Origin: PHAA01 sp964457945
Lineage (GTDB): Bacteria; Bacillota; Syntrophomonadia; Syntrophomonadales; Syntrophomonadaceae
DNA length: 64,000 nt
Assembly: GCA_964457945.1 (NCBI GenBank)
Contig: CAYWFX010000007.1
Span: forward strand, 1 to 64,000
Reading direction: 5' to 3'
Shown one piece after another: positions 8,703 to 17,321 of the stretch. Made by a program: the position numbers and the translations under genes. The number at the start of each line of letters is the position of its first letter. Positions within the stretch are counted from its first letter, which is position 1. The notes under the pieces were generated by a model. It searched no databases. It had not been told where the DNA came from and saw nothing but the letters and a program-made list of their open reading frames with translations.

Positions 8703-11276
8703 TCACCTCTCCTTCCACTCAGTCAGCGCGAGACGGAGTTCGGTTAAGTACTCCAAGGACTGGTCATAGTCATAATTATTAATCGCTTTACCCAAATTAT
8801 TCATTACATCATCCCTCCATCCCTGAGTTTGGGCTTGGAGTCGGGTATATGTATCACCGGCGTTAAATCTGTTGGCTATCAGTTGTTTTTCTAAAGTATT
8901 CAATATTTGGTTTAGTTCCTGCTGGCTCACCTCATTTGTTGGAATTACAGAATTTCCGAACCCACTTTCTCGGATCGAGCTATCTATTTTCGATAGATTG
9001 CTTTTGGCATCCTCAAAAAAAATAGGATGGTTTTCCCTGGTGAAATCCAAGTCGGAAATTTTACCTAGCCATTTGTCAATGATTGCATTCATTTCATTTA
9101 TATCAATGGGCTTGGCAATATAATCATCCATGCCAGCATTAAGACACTTCGCTCTATCTCCGCTTAAGGAATATGCAGTCATGGCTATTATTGGAGTATG
9201 TTTGTTGGTCATTTTTTCATTCATTCTTATGACGGCGGTAGCTCCATAACCATCCATATAAGGTATGTTGATATCAATTAATACCAGGTCGAAATTCTCA
9301 TGGTCAAATAATTCAACAGCCTCTAAACCATTTCTGGCCAAAGTAACGAGTAATCCTTTTTGTTTTAGTAGTTTAAGCGCCAGAAATATACTGACTTCAT
9401 CATCCTCTACTATTAGTACCTTTTTGAGCTGTGGTAGTGCTAATGGTAAACAGTTATGCTTGGCTCCATAATTAGTGTATAATGATTTATTTACTGAATC
9501 TATGTCAAATACTGCGGTAAAGTAAAAATTACTACCTACGCCTAACTGACTTTCCACCTCCATTGATCCACTCATCAGTTCCACCAAGCTTTTGGAAATG
9601 GCTAGCCCTAGTCCGGAGCCCCCGTAGGGTTTTTTATGGGAGTCATCCACCTGACTAAATCGCTTGAATAATTTATCTAGATTATCTTCCGCTATTCCTA
9701 TGCCGGTGTCGGTAATGGCAAATTTCAATTTGATTTGATGGTCATTGCAATATTCATAATCAAGCTTAATATTTATTCCTCCACTGGAGGTAAATTTAAT
9801 TGCATTGCCAATAAGATTAGATAGTACCTGCCTGAGTCTTACCGAATCACCGATTATATATTGGGGTATTGTGTCGTCGATGCTGCTGTCCATAGCTAAA
9901 CCTTTTTGTTGGGAGCTGATAGCGAATAAAACCATAACTTCATGGATGGTATCCCGAATATTAAACGATTGCTTCTCCAAATTGATGTATCCAGCTTCAA
10001 TTTTGGAATAATCAAGAATGTCATTTATAACTCTGAGCAGTACTTGACTGGATGACTTTACCATACTCAGATAATCTCTTTGTTCAGGTGTTAGATTGGT
10101 CATTAGGGTCAAGTCGGTCATTCCCATTATTCCGTTCATAGGGGTGCGGATTTCGTGGCTCATATTGGCTAGGAAATGGCTCTTAGCCATATTAGCCTGC
10201 TCAGCCGCTTCCTTGGCTTTTTGAAGTTCTTCTGCTGCCAGCTTACGGTCAGTTATGTCGTGCATAGATTCGATCGCACCGACTAATTTACCCCGTGTGT
10301 CATAAAGAGGGATGGCTTTACCTGAAAAGAAACGTGGTTTTCCATTAACGACAGGTAAATTGGCTTCTACCATAATACTTTGCTTATCTCGGAGAATAAA
10401 CTGGTATTCTTTTTCTATTTGCTTATCAGGATTAAGAACCAGGTCTATTAAGATAGGGCGTCTAAACCCATAAAAAGGCAAGGCATGTTCGTAATTTCCT
10501 TTGCCTAGGATATCTATTGACTTAACCCCCGTAATTGCTTCTGCCGCTTGATTCCAGACAATTATTTCACCCGCATTGTTAATAACCATGGTTGGGTCAG
10601 GCAAGAAGTTGATGATGTCAGCCAATCGCTGCTCGGAATTGCGCAAATCCTCCTCTTGTTTTTGGAGTTGCTGGTATTGGCTTCTCAGTTCCTCTTCGGT
10701 GGCAGATAGCTCTTCAAAAGCCGCTTCCATCTGTTCATGGGCGGCCTGCAATTCTTCTTCGGCTCGCTTGCGCTCAGATATATCGCGGCAGATCCCCCTA
10801 AAACCAATAATCAAACCATGGGCATCGGCTATGTTGGAAACAGAGGTTTCGATAAATTTAAGTTTACCATCTTTGCTTATCCGCGCCCAGCCAAATCCCC
10901 GGGATGGTCTTCCACTCGTATACACGGAATTATATAACTTAAAAACCATTGGCACATCGATGTCTTGCGTGTACTGCCGGTAGTTCATTCCTTGAAGTTC
11001 ATCTGCATCATAACCCAGCATCTTGCAAAGTGAATCATTGAAAAACGTCAGGTTTCCCGCCAGATCCACCTCGTAGTAACCATCTTCAATATTTGATAGA
11101 ATAGTACTGTAGCGTTCCTCACTCTCCTGTAAGGAAGATACAGTTGTCTTCTGCTGATAAATATCTTGAGCCAGTTTTACCTGCCCTGAGATTTCTTCAT
11201 TGGAGGCTGCATGAGTAGCACGTGCTTCTAGCACTGATTTTCTCTGAGTTTGATCATCATAATCTATGAGTTCCAC
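8703..11276 (-). CDS. Hybrid sensor histidine kinase (PAS-PAS-HisKA-HATPase-REC)
   Basis: An 857-residue soluble hybrid kinase. PAS domains at about 55-170 and 220-340 are separated by a coiled coil. HisKA (about 355-425) carries ANMSHEIRTPMNG. HATPase (about 465-580) carries NLIGNAIKF, DTGIGI and GGSGLGLAI. A receiver (about 605-725) has VLIVEDDE, phospho-Asp in LVLIDINIP and Lys in AKPIDI. The last ~120 residues are helical and might be an Hpt-like domain, but no clear phospho-His motif is seen. The start is uncertain: the GTG at 11274-11276 overlaps its own AGGGAGGTG, which is poor spacing, and no better start is obvious. It probably passes phosphate to the GGDEF regulator just downstream. 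Confidence 0.88.
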   Translation of the reverse strand: MELIDYDDQTQRKSVLEARATHAASNEEISGQVKLAQDIYQQKTTVSSLQESEERYSTILSNIEDGYYEVDLAGNLTFFNDSLCKMLGYDADELQGMNYRQYTQDIDVPMVFKLYNSVYTSGRPSRGFGWARISKDGKLKFIETSVSNIADAHGLIIGFRGICRDISERKRAEEELQAAHEQMEAAFEELSATEEELRSQYQQLQKQEEDLRNSEQRLADIINFLPDPTMVINNAGEIIVWNQAAEAITGVKSIDILGKGNYEHALPFYGFRRPILIDLVLNPDKQIEKEYQFILRDKQSIMVEANLPVVNGKPRFFSGKAIPLYDTRGKLVGAIESMHDITDRKLAAEELQKAKEAAEQANMAKSHFLANMSHEIRTPMNGIMGMTDLTLMTNLTPEQRDYLSMVKSSSQVLLRVINDILDYSKIEAGYINLEKQSFNIRDTIHEVMVLFAISSQQKGLAMDSSIDDTIPQYIIGDSVRLRQVLSNLIGNAIKFTSSGGINIKLDYEYCNDHQIKLKFAITDTGIGIAEDNLDKLFKRFSQVDDSHKKPYGGSGLGLAISKSLVELMSGSMEVESQLGVGSNFYFTAVFDIDSVNKSLYTNYGAKHNCLPLALPQLKKVLIVEDDEVSIFLALKLLKQKGLLVTLARNGLEAVELFDHENFDLVLIDINIPYMDGYGATAVIRMNEKMTNKHTPIIAMTAYSLSGDRAKCLNAGMDDYIAKPIDINEMNAIIDKWLGKISDLDFTRENHPIFFEDAKSNLSKIDSSIRESGFGNSVIPTNEVSQQELNQILNTLEKQLIANRFNAGDTYTRLQAQTQGWRDDVMNNLGKAINNYDYDQSLEYLTELRLALTEWKER

Positions 11277-11577
11277 CTCCCTAACCCTAGATAAAAGCTA
11301 GCTTCCCGAATCATTCAAAAAAATTTACAATATATACAATATATATAAAAATTGAAGTATTTGCAAAATAATTAATATTCGGGGTACGAAATCAACTTAA
11401 ATAAAGAAATCAGAATGCTAAACAATTTTCAATGCCAGTAATATATGACAGGTACATTCCTATTTAAATAAACAGCTTTATTGGCAAATAACAGGGAAAG
11501 GCGTAAAATATGATTAATGCTTTTGAGGAGCTCGGGATGAGATAATAGGGCTAAGAAAGACAGGAGCGTGTTTATAA
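11277..11577. other. Intergenic, AT-rich, no gene seen
   Basis: About 300 bases between the divergent hybrid kinase and the cyclotransferase-like gene. It is very AT-rich, with runs such as ACAATATATACAATATATA near 11,328-11,346, and probably holds promoters for both sides. I see no convincing ORF or hairpin. Confidence 0.5.
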
Positions 11578-11898
11578 ATGATTAATGTCTTTGTGTCCGG
11601 CAGCTTAATGACAAACGGCCGTTATCACCAACATTATCTTCAAGGAAAGATATTCCTGGGTAAAGGTTTTATAAATGAATATAAAAGATATATCCTAGGT
11701 GGCTTGGACGGTATCCTCCCTGAAAAGGGGGAGCGCGTACAGGGTGAAGTCTATGAAGTTGACCCGGCAGCGCTTGCCAAGCTAGACTTTCTTTATAACA
11801 ATGGAACACACTGTACCAGAAGGATTGTTGATGTGGAGCATGAAAACGGCGAAGCTTTACAGGCTGATGCTTATATCTGGAACGGATCAGTTAAGTAA
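11578..11898 (+). CDS. Gamma-glutamylcyclotransferase-like protein
   Basis: A 106-residue protein of the GGCT/AIG2-like fold. The N-terminus MINVFVSGSLM matches the family's nucleotide-like loop 'VFVYGTL', and the middle GEVYEVDPAALAKLDFLY matches 'GevyeVd-e-l-~LD-lE'. Family members release 5-oxoproline from gamma-glutamyl peptides or amines. Where the family usually has the catalytic Glu (LDxLE) this protein reads LDFLYNNGTH, so activity may be lost or altered. It stands alone between two oppositely oriented genes and is followed by a terminator. Confidence 0.7.
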   Translation: MINVFVSGSLMTNGRYHQHYLQGKIFLGKGFINEYKRYILGGLDGILPEKGERVQGEVYEVDPAALAKLDFLYNNGTHCTRRIVDVEHENGEALQADAYIWNGSVK

Positions 11899-11976
11899 AG
11901 AAAGTGAAATTCTATGATGATCCGTTGGTTAAAGAAGGGGTAGTTCTCATGGCAAACTAATGAGGTTATCGACTTG

Positions 11977-12006
11977 GGAGGCAAGAAGTTCTTTTTGCTT
12001 CCTTTT
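11977..12006 (+). terminator. Rho-independent terminator
   Basis: GGAGGCAAGAA (11977-11987) pairs with TTTTTGCTTCC (11992-12002) across a 4-nt loop, allowing two G-U pairs, and is followed by TTTT. It lies about 80 nt downstream of the cyclotransferase-like gene. Confidence 0.65.
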
Positions 12007-12093
12007 CACGTTAATGATCCCATTCGCCCCAACGTTTAAGGCTCTCTTAATACACTTCCGTGGCAAACTTTTGCTCGATATTAATTGAAGCCA

Positions 12094-13347
12094 TTATTCT
12101 ATTGGGTGTACACCAATGACCCATGGTGTTGATGATAATGCAGGTATAACCAGAGTAAAGGACACCGTTTCATTAGAACCGTAAGGCATTTCACCCGTTT
12201 GTATCATGTCGTAAGCACTCCAAGGCTTCACTGGTGAAGAAACGAAAGAATTTTTTTGCAGTCTAACAAATGGAAATGAATTACCACCAGTACTTCCAAT
12301 AAATATTGCGAAATTCTGATTATTCTTATAGCTGTTTTTTATGGGTAAAGTTATTTTCATTATTTGCCCGTAATTACCTTCTAATAAGCTTTCATTGCTG
12401 GGATTAGTTCCATAATCAATAAGCTTAAGCAGGTCTTTTCCATCAAAAGAGTCGTTTTTGGCTGCTATGTAATAGGCTGAATAATTATTAGTAGTCATTG
12501 TTATAGGATCAAAAGATAGGGTATTTTGATAATATGAGCCTACTCCTCTACACCCTGTTATACCATTATCTAATGCGGCATATTTCGTTGCAGAAATATA
12601 GTTGGAATAAACTTGATCCACGAAAATAGCTGGGGCCGCTGCTCCAGTTTGAAACGAAACCTGGACGTCGGCAACTATACCAAAATTGTAGTTGGGGGCC
12701 ACCTTTTGCTTAAAAAGTTCAACACTTTGTCCTGGTTTGACTACTATTGAAATAATGGGTTGGTTCGCTCCTAGGTAAGAATCCCATGCTGCTACGTCAG
12801 AAACGCCAATACCATTGGTTAAACCATAATTTTTGGTGCTAATAAAAATATCACTTGATTTACTGGGGTTAATAATGCAAAGCACTGAGTTTATGGTTTG
12901 GCTGGTAGCATTACGGTGCCAGACATACACCTGTCCATTGCCAGTTACCGGAGCCAGATTTAACCAACAGCCATTATCAGCTAACGCTCTCTCATATACA
13001 GACTCAGGGTTATTGCTATAAAATAAAAAACCACTTTGGGGCATAACTGAACCTCCCTTATTAAGGGAAGACAATCTAAAGGGTAGGCCTGTTTTTTCGG
13101 AAATAGCAGCGGGAGTCTTAATTGTTATTCCTGAATTTACCGGCGGTTCTATTAAAGATGGTGATAATAGCGCTTTGGCATGGTCTGATCCTGCAACGGC
13201 ATATTCAGAAGAAGTAGACTTCAATCCAGAGTTTATTGACAAAGAGTTGTTCGCTAATAAAGCTGCTGAACAGTTATATGGTACAAATATAATTGAGCAA
13301 ATAGATAAAGAAACTGCCAATGTAATCGATTTTATATATTGGTTCAT
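12094..13347 (-). CDS. Secreted protein of unknown function
   Basis: A 417-residue protein with a typical signal peptide (Lys near the N-terminus, hydrophobic core SITLAVSLSICSIIFVP, small residues NCSA before the mature part). The mature part is rich in Ser, Asn, Tyr and Gly with alternating hydrophobics, suggesting beta structure, and I recognise no catalytic motif. It contains a stretch VVKPGQSVELFKQ that resembles an edge strand of an Ig-like or cupredoxin-like sandwich, but this is only suggestive. The start has AAGGAG about 13 nt upstream. It is monocistronic, next to a tRNA gene. I do not assign a function. Confidence 0.6.
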   Translation of the reverse strand: MNQYIKSITLAVSLSICSIIFVPYNCSAALLANNSLSINSGLKSTSSEYAVAGSDHAKALLSPSLIEPPVNSGITIKTPAAISEKTGLPFRLSSLNKGGSVMPQSGFLFYSNNPESVYERALADNGCWLNLAPVTGNGQVYVWHRNATSQTINSVLCIINPSKSSDIFISTKNYGLTNGIGVSDVAAWDSYLGANQPIISIVVKPGQSVELFKQKVAPNYNFGIVADVQVSFQTGAAAPAIFVDQVYSNYISATKYAALDNGITGCRGVGSYYQNTLSFDPITMTTNNYSAYYIAAKNDSFDGKDLLKLIDYGTNPSNESLLEGNYGQIMKITLPIKNSYKNNQNFAIFIGSTGGNSFPFVRLQKNSFVSSPVKPWSAYDMIQTGEMPYGSNETVSFTLVIPALSSTPWVIGVHPIE

Positions 13348-13523
13348 CTAAAAGTCGTCTCCTTAAAGCAATTTTAGACATAATTATACTATATTTTATT
13401 TTGAAGGTGGAAAACATTTCTATGAAGGATCTTTACTTCAGGCATAAAATATCACTGTAAAATGAAAAATACTGCCGGTTGCAGCAAAACGCTAAAATTA
13501 GAAATAATCCAGAAAATAAAAAT

Positions 13524-13548
13524 CCCGCCAACTACGGCGGGTTCTTTG
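13524..13548 (-). terminator. Terminator downstream of tRNA-Lys
   Basis: CCCGCC (13524-13529) and GGCGGG (13536-13541) form a six-pair GC stem with a 6-nt loop. Read on the minus strand it is followed by ATTTTTATTTT, so it should end transcription of the tRNA gene just upstream on that strand. Confidence 0.75.
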
Positions 13549-13556
13549 TTTCTTAA

Positions 13557-13632
13557 TGGTGGGCCATGCAGGAATCGAACCTGCAACCTTGTGATTAAGA
13601 GTCACCTGCTCTGCCAGTTGAGCTAATGGCCC
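13557..13632 (-). tRNA. tRNA-Lys (anticodon CTT)
   Basis: Read on the minus strand, the 76-nt gene starts GGGCCATTAGCTC and ends with encoded CCA. The acceptor stem GGGCCAT pairs with ATGGCCC. The anticodon stem GTGA/TCAC encloses the loop CTCTTAA, giving anticodon CTT for AAG lysine codons. The T arm is GCAGG-TTCGATT-CCTGC. All four arms fold by eye. The gene is isolated, not in a tRNA cluster. Confidence 0.95.
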
Positions 13633-13899
13633 ACAATGGTTTATTCGCAACAATTAAGATTATAACCCCTGAGTTTTAATAAATCAATATATATTCGGCA
13701 ATTATTACCTGGCAACTTTAAAATATCTGGATTTGGGCTAGGGTTAAACAATTAATAACAACAATTAAGGATATCTACGAAATGAACAGGAATTGACTAT
13801 CAAATGTAGAACTACCAATTATATGCCTGAAATTCAGAAGATTATTTATAACACGCGAAATGTGATGTATAGGGATTAATTAAAAGTGGGGTGTTGCAA

Positions 13900-14655
13900 A
13901 TGAAAAATGTGACTATCAGTAATAAATATCAGGATAAGCTGGCGGCTTACCTATTTGAACCTCCGGAAAAAGGGAGATATATGTTAGTGATATGCCATGG
14001 ATTCAGGGGGGCCAAGGAAAATGGCGGAAAAATCTATGCATTTGCTGAAAAGCTCCAGCAATTAGGCATTGGTACCCTGGCATTTGATTTCAGCGGCAGT
14101 GGCAGCAGTGAAGGCGATTTTTCGCAGATTACCCTTACACGTCAGGCTGATGACCTTAAAAAGGTTTTGGACTATACTGATGCCAAATTTTCGTTACCCA
14201 TTATTCTGCTAGGGAGAAGTTTTGGGGGAAGTACGGTATTGGCTGGAGGTTCAAAGGACCCAAGAATTGCTGGGTATATACTATGGTCGACTCCGGCCAA
14301 GCTGGAACAAACCTTTGCTAAAATTATGCCTGAAGACTTCAAGTGCATGAAAAGAGGAGAAAGCACTAAGGTGAAGGATGAAGTAGGGGAATATGTGCTC
14401 GGTCCTGATCTAATTTTGGATTTTAGTCGTCATGATATGGACTCTTGCCTTCAGGATATTCAGTCAAGGCCGGTTTTAATAGTACACGCCCAGGATGATG
14501 AAGTGGTTGACCCTAGTAATGCGTTTTATATGCAGGCAAGGCTAAGTAACTGTAGTTTATGTCTGGTGGAAAATGCAGGCCATCGGTTCTTGGATAAAAC
14601 TGCCACAAGAGAAGAAATGACCATTGAGTGGCTAAAAGATAAATTCCAATTATAA
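13900..14655 (+). CDS. Alpha/beta hydrolase (serine esterase-like)
   Basis: A 251-residue alpha/beta-hydrolase. The nucleophile elbow is GRSFGG, the acid is likely the Asp in VHAQDDEVVDP, and the His is in NAGHRFL. The strand-turn VICHGFRG supplies the oxyanion hole. Such proteins act on acyl or feruloyl esters or peptides; the substrate cannot be named. The frame is open from a GTG at 13891, but the ATG at 13900 is preferred because GTGGGGTG sits about 6 nt before it. No secretion signal, so cytosolic. It is convergent with the deacetylase gene. Confidence 0.85.
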   Translation: MKNVTISNKYQDKLAAYLFEPPEKGRYMLVICHGFRGAKENGGKIYAFAEKLQQLGIGTLAFDFSGSGSSEGDFSQITLTRQADDLKKVLDYTDAKFSLPIILLGRSFGGSTVLAGGSKDPRIAGYILWSTPAKLEQTFAKIMPEDFKCMKRGESTKVKDEVGEYVLGPDLILDFSRHDMDSCLQDIQSRPVLIVHAQDDEVVDPSNAFYMQARLSNCSLCLVENAGHRFLDKTATREEMTIEWLKDKFQL

Positions 14656-14680
14656 AATTATGGGCGATAGGTGTATTCAT

Positions 14681-15589
14681 CTATTGAATATTTTTGGCAA
14701 AGGAACTAATAGTATCAGCCTTGAACACTCTTATCCTAGGTAGGAGATACAAATCATCCTGAGAGGTTGCTTTACGGAAGTTAACTGTAACCGCTGATGT
14801 GTAGCCAGCGTTCTTTATTACTTTGGGTGTATTTTCGTTATAAGCACCGGTAGGATAACAGAAGGAATTAATCTTAGTTCCCAGCTTTTGTTCCAATATT
14901 TTTTTGGAACCTGCTATTTCCTGAGATAAAGCTGTTGGGCTCACGCTAGTTAATGCAGGATGGCTATGGGAGTGACTGCCAATTTCTACCCCGCCAGAAT
15001 GCAGTATTTTAATATGATCCCAGGTAAGATAGTTATAGAGTCCGGGAAAACTGCTGCATACATATACGGTTGCCGGAAACGCACATTCTTCCAAAATAGG
15101 CCATGCTCTATTGTAAATCGACACATATCCATCATCAAAGGTTATAACTGCAACCTTTGATGGTATTTGTTTGCTTACCAGCATTTCCCGAGCTTCGCTC
15201 ATGGTTACTATCTTATACCCATTGGAGCGCAAGTAATGCATTTGGGCTCGAAAATTTTTTTCGGAAACATATAGGCTGCTGGGACCGTCTCCAATTTCAT
15301 GATACATAAGTATAGGAATCGAAAGAGACTTAACTTGAGGCTTTGCCGACGGCGGTGTTACCGTGCCAACAGCATAGGTTACTCCGTTTTCAGTCGGAGA
15401 CGCTAATTCTGGGCTGAGGGTGGTATCATTCACCGGCGATTTCCTGTTGTGAATTATAATTTCTGGATGAGACTTAAATACTGCCAGTGAAGATTTAAGT
15501 GCTTCAAAGTCAGCTAAGGAAAGGCTGAAAGATATAACCATTCCTAAAATAATTAGGAAGGGAAATAAATACTGGTATTTCTTTTTCAA
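14681..15589 (-). CDS. Membrane-anchored polysaccharide deacetylase (NodB family)
   Basis: A 302-residue protein with one N-terminal membrane helix (FLIILGMVISFSLSLADF) and an extracellular NodB domain from about residue 105. The first metal/catalytic motif is TFDDGY, and the second metal-binding motif is SHSHSHPAL (H-x3-H). The family removes N- or O-acetyl groups from peptidoglycan, chitin-like or exopolysaccharide sugars. The start is TTG behind AGGAGG with an 11-nt gap; no nearer ATG is available. It is monocistronic. The presence of deacetylase motifs makes activity likely, but not the substrate. Confidence 0.88.
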   Translation of the reverse strand: MKKKYQYLFPFLIILGMVISFSLSLADFEALKSSLAVFKSHPEIIIHNRKSPVNDTTLSPELASPTENGVTYAVGTVTPPSAKPQVKSLSIPILMYHEIGDGPSSLYVSEKNFRAQMHYLRSNGYKIVTMSEAREMLVSKQIPSKVAVITFDDGYVSIYNRAWPILEECAFPATVYVCSSFPGLYNYLTWDHIKILHSGGVEIGSHSHSHPALTSVSPTALSQEIAGSKKILEQKLGTKINSFCYPTGAYNENTPKVIKNAGYTSAVTVNFRKATSQDDLYLLPRIRVFKADTISSFAKNIQ

Positions 15590-15919
15590 GGCCGACTCTT
15601 CCTCCTAGCTCTAAGCATTTTCAAGTCGTTCGACAATCCCATATTACTATATATCGTTAGTTAAAATATGTCTACTGGCAAAAATAAATAACCAAAAAAA
15701 CAAATTGCCTGTTCAAAATGGTAGATATATTGGCTATTAAATTAAGAGGACAATAGGGATAGGATTACTATTATCTTGGATAAGGGTTTAGCAATATAAT
15801 ATTTTTAAGGCGATAATTGTAATTGCGGTTGGAAAGGGGATTCAGATAGGAGGGAATAATTATACGGTAGATCTTATACAGCACAGTTCTAGTTGCATGG
15901 GAAAGACTGGACCTAGCAT
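15590..15919. other. Intergenic, no gene seen
   Basis: About 330 AT-rich bases between the deacetylase promoter region and the end of the minus-strand CIS arm. An AGGAGGG-like run at about 15848-15855 is not followed by a sustained reading frame. I see no strong hairpin. Confidence 0.4.
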
Positions 15920-16720
15920 CTACACAACTATTTTGCCCAGATAGCTGGTTAGCCCGGTTTTTACTGCCAAATCCATTATCTGGCTACGCTCTCCGGAGGA
16001 GATCTCTACTTGTACCTGGCATTCCTTTTGTCGGAGGTTGCGTATGCTAATTACAGCTTCCCCTCGTTTATCGCTCGTGGTAATAGTCAAGGGCATTAAT
16101 AGCTCACCCTGGCTATGAGATGATAATAGTGGCTTCTTGAGGGAGTAGATTCCTTCTCCCACTCCCATAGTGGTCACTTCGCATATTTCACCGGACTTTC
16201 CTTCCCGGGGTCGGATTAACAGCAGGTCACCCGGTGCCATGCGCCCAGTAACATCTACAAGTGATATTTCCGAGGCACCGGCTTTGGCTCCCTGATGTCC
16301 CAGTTGGGCCCGGGCGCAGTTATCACTGCAAAGGGTAGCGGTCAGACTGGTGCTGGCGGGTTCACCATTGGCAGTGCATAGCGAAGCCCTAATCAGGGTT
16401 GCTCCCGGGTTGAAGCGGTATGTAGGAGCAGGTTTTAAAGGTACGTAGACAATTGGCTCGGAACGGTCCAGGCTGCTGAGACTGACCTGAAGCTCTTCGT
16501 TAAAATAGTATGGGGATTCAATAGACACCCTGTAGAGATCTTCTTCCAGATCGGTGAAAACCAGATATCCCCCGGCTTTGCGCTGAAAAGTAGCCGAATG
16601 CCCATTCAAATAAACGCTCATCTCTTCATTACAGCCCAGAGAACTATACTGATCAATTAACCACAGTACCATTGATACTTTACGCCCTAGTTTTAATGTG
16701 CTGGTGATATAATTATCCAT
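15920..16720 (-). CDS. CIS-linked beta-rich protein of unknown function
   Basis: A 266-residue protein with no signal peptide, translated from an ATG behind ATAGGAGA. Its alternating hydrophobic pattern, short strands and segments such as LTITTSDKRGEAVISIRNL suggest two beta-sandwich domains, possibly of the carboxypeptidase-regulatory type. It lies 22 nt downstream of the DUF4255 gene on the same strand and is almost certainly co-transcribed with it. Proteins of this size and composition often accompany DUF4255 in injection-system loci, so a structural or capping role is possible. Neither function nor family is proven here. Confidence 0.55.
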   Translation of the reverse strand: MDNYITSTLKLGRKVSMVLWLIDQYSSLGCNEEMSVYLNGHSATFQRKAGGYLVFTDLEEDLYRVSIESPYYFNEELQVSLSSLDRSEPIVYVPLKPAPTYRFNPGATLIRASLCTANGEPASTSLTATLCSDNCARAQLGHQGAKAGASEISLVDVTGRMAPGDLLLIRPREGKSGEICEVTTMGVGEGIYSLKKPLLSSHSQGELLMPLTITTSDKRGEAVISIRNLRQKECQVQVEISSGERSQIMDLAVKTGLTSYLGKIVV

Positions 16721-16742
16721 AATATTCTCCTATTTCCAGGTT

Positions 16743-17258
16743 TTATCGTATTCTAGGCACAGCCATAAAACTGCCGCCATCAATAATGACGGGATAAACC
16801 ATATATCCAACTGAAGTGCGGTAAGGTACATTTGGAAATATCCAAATTTTTTGCATCTCTTCCGGTGTAAGGTAATGCAGATCAACTCTTATTTCAGTTC
16901 CGTCACTTCCCAATGAGCCTTGCAGATAAGCACTGCCTAAAGTGCTGTTTTCATTTAGGATTTGAATAGCGGCCCCCAATATGGAGCTTTCATCATAGGC
17001 ACGTTCTTGTATATCGGCGTCAGAATATGCGGTTAACAGATAGTAAAGGGTCAGGCTCAGCAAAGAGTCTCCGTCCCGTCGATACTCCCGATTCTGTTTA
17101 ACTGAGTATAAATACAATCCTAGTTGCAGATCATCAGTTTCAGCCGGCGAACACAGCCCAATCATATCCGGAGATATAATCGGTTCAGGGCTTAGATTAT
17201 CTCGTAATACCTCAATGATTGAGGCTCCTGCCTCAGCAATTGCTGTATAATTAGCCAT
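16743..17258 (-). CDS. DUF4255 / Pvc16-type tail terminator-like protein
   Basis: A 171-residue protein matching the DUF4255 (Pvc16/Afp16 N-terminal) pattern: an N-terminal helix AGASIIEVLRDNL, then 'LGLYLYSVKQNREYRR' with the hydrophobic-strand and Asn-x-x-x-Arg signature, 'LTLYYLLTAY', and a late 'PYRTSVGYMVYPVII'. In characterised extracellular CISs this family caps and sets the end of the sheath/tube. It has a perfect AGGAGG site. It sits on the minus-strand arm opposite the sheath operon, 63 nt after an ABC binding protein gene. Its presence supports a headless CIS rather than a prophage. Confidence 0.8.
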   Translation of the reverse strand: MANYTAIAEAGASIIEVLRDNLSPEPIISPDMIGLCSPAETDDLQLGLYLYSVKQNREYRRDGDSLLSLTLYYLLTAYSDADIQERAYDESSILGAAIQILNENSTLGSAYLQGSLGSDGTEIRVDLHYLTPEEMQKIWIFPNVPYRTSVGYMVYPVIIDGGSFMAVPRIR

Positions 17259-17321
17259 CTTATTAGCCTCCTGTCTCTTGTTAAAGAAAATATCCTGTAT
17301 TTAAACCTCACCGGGAGCTTA

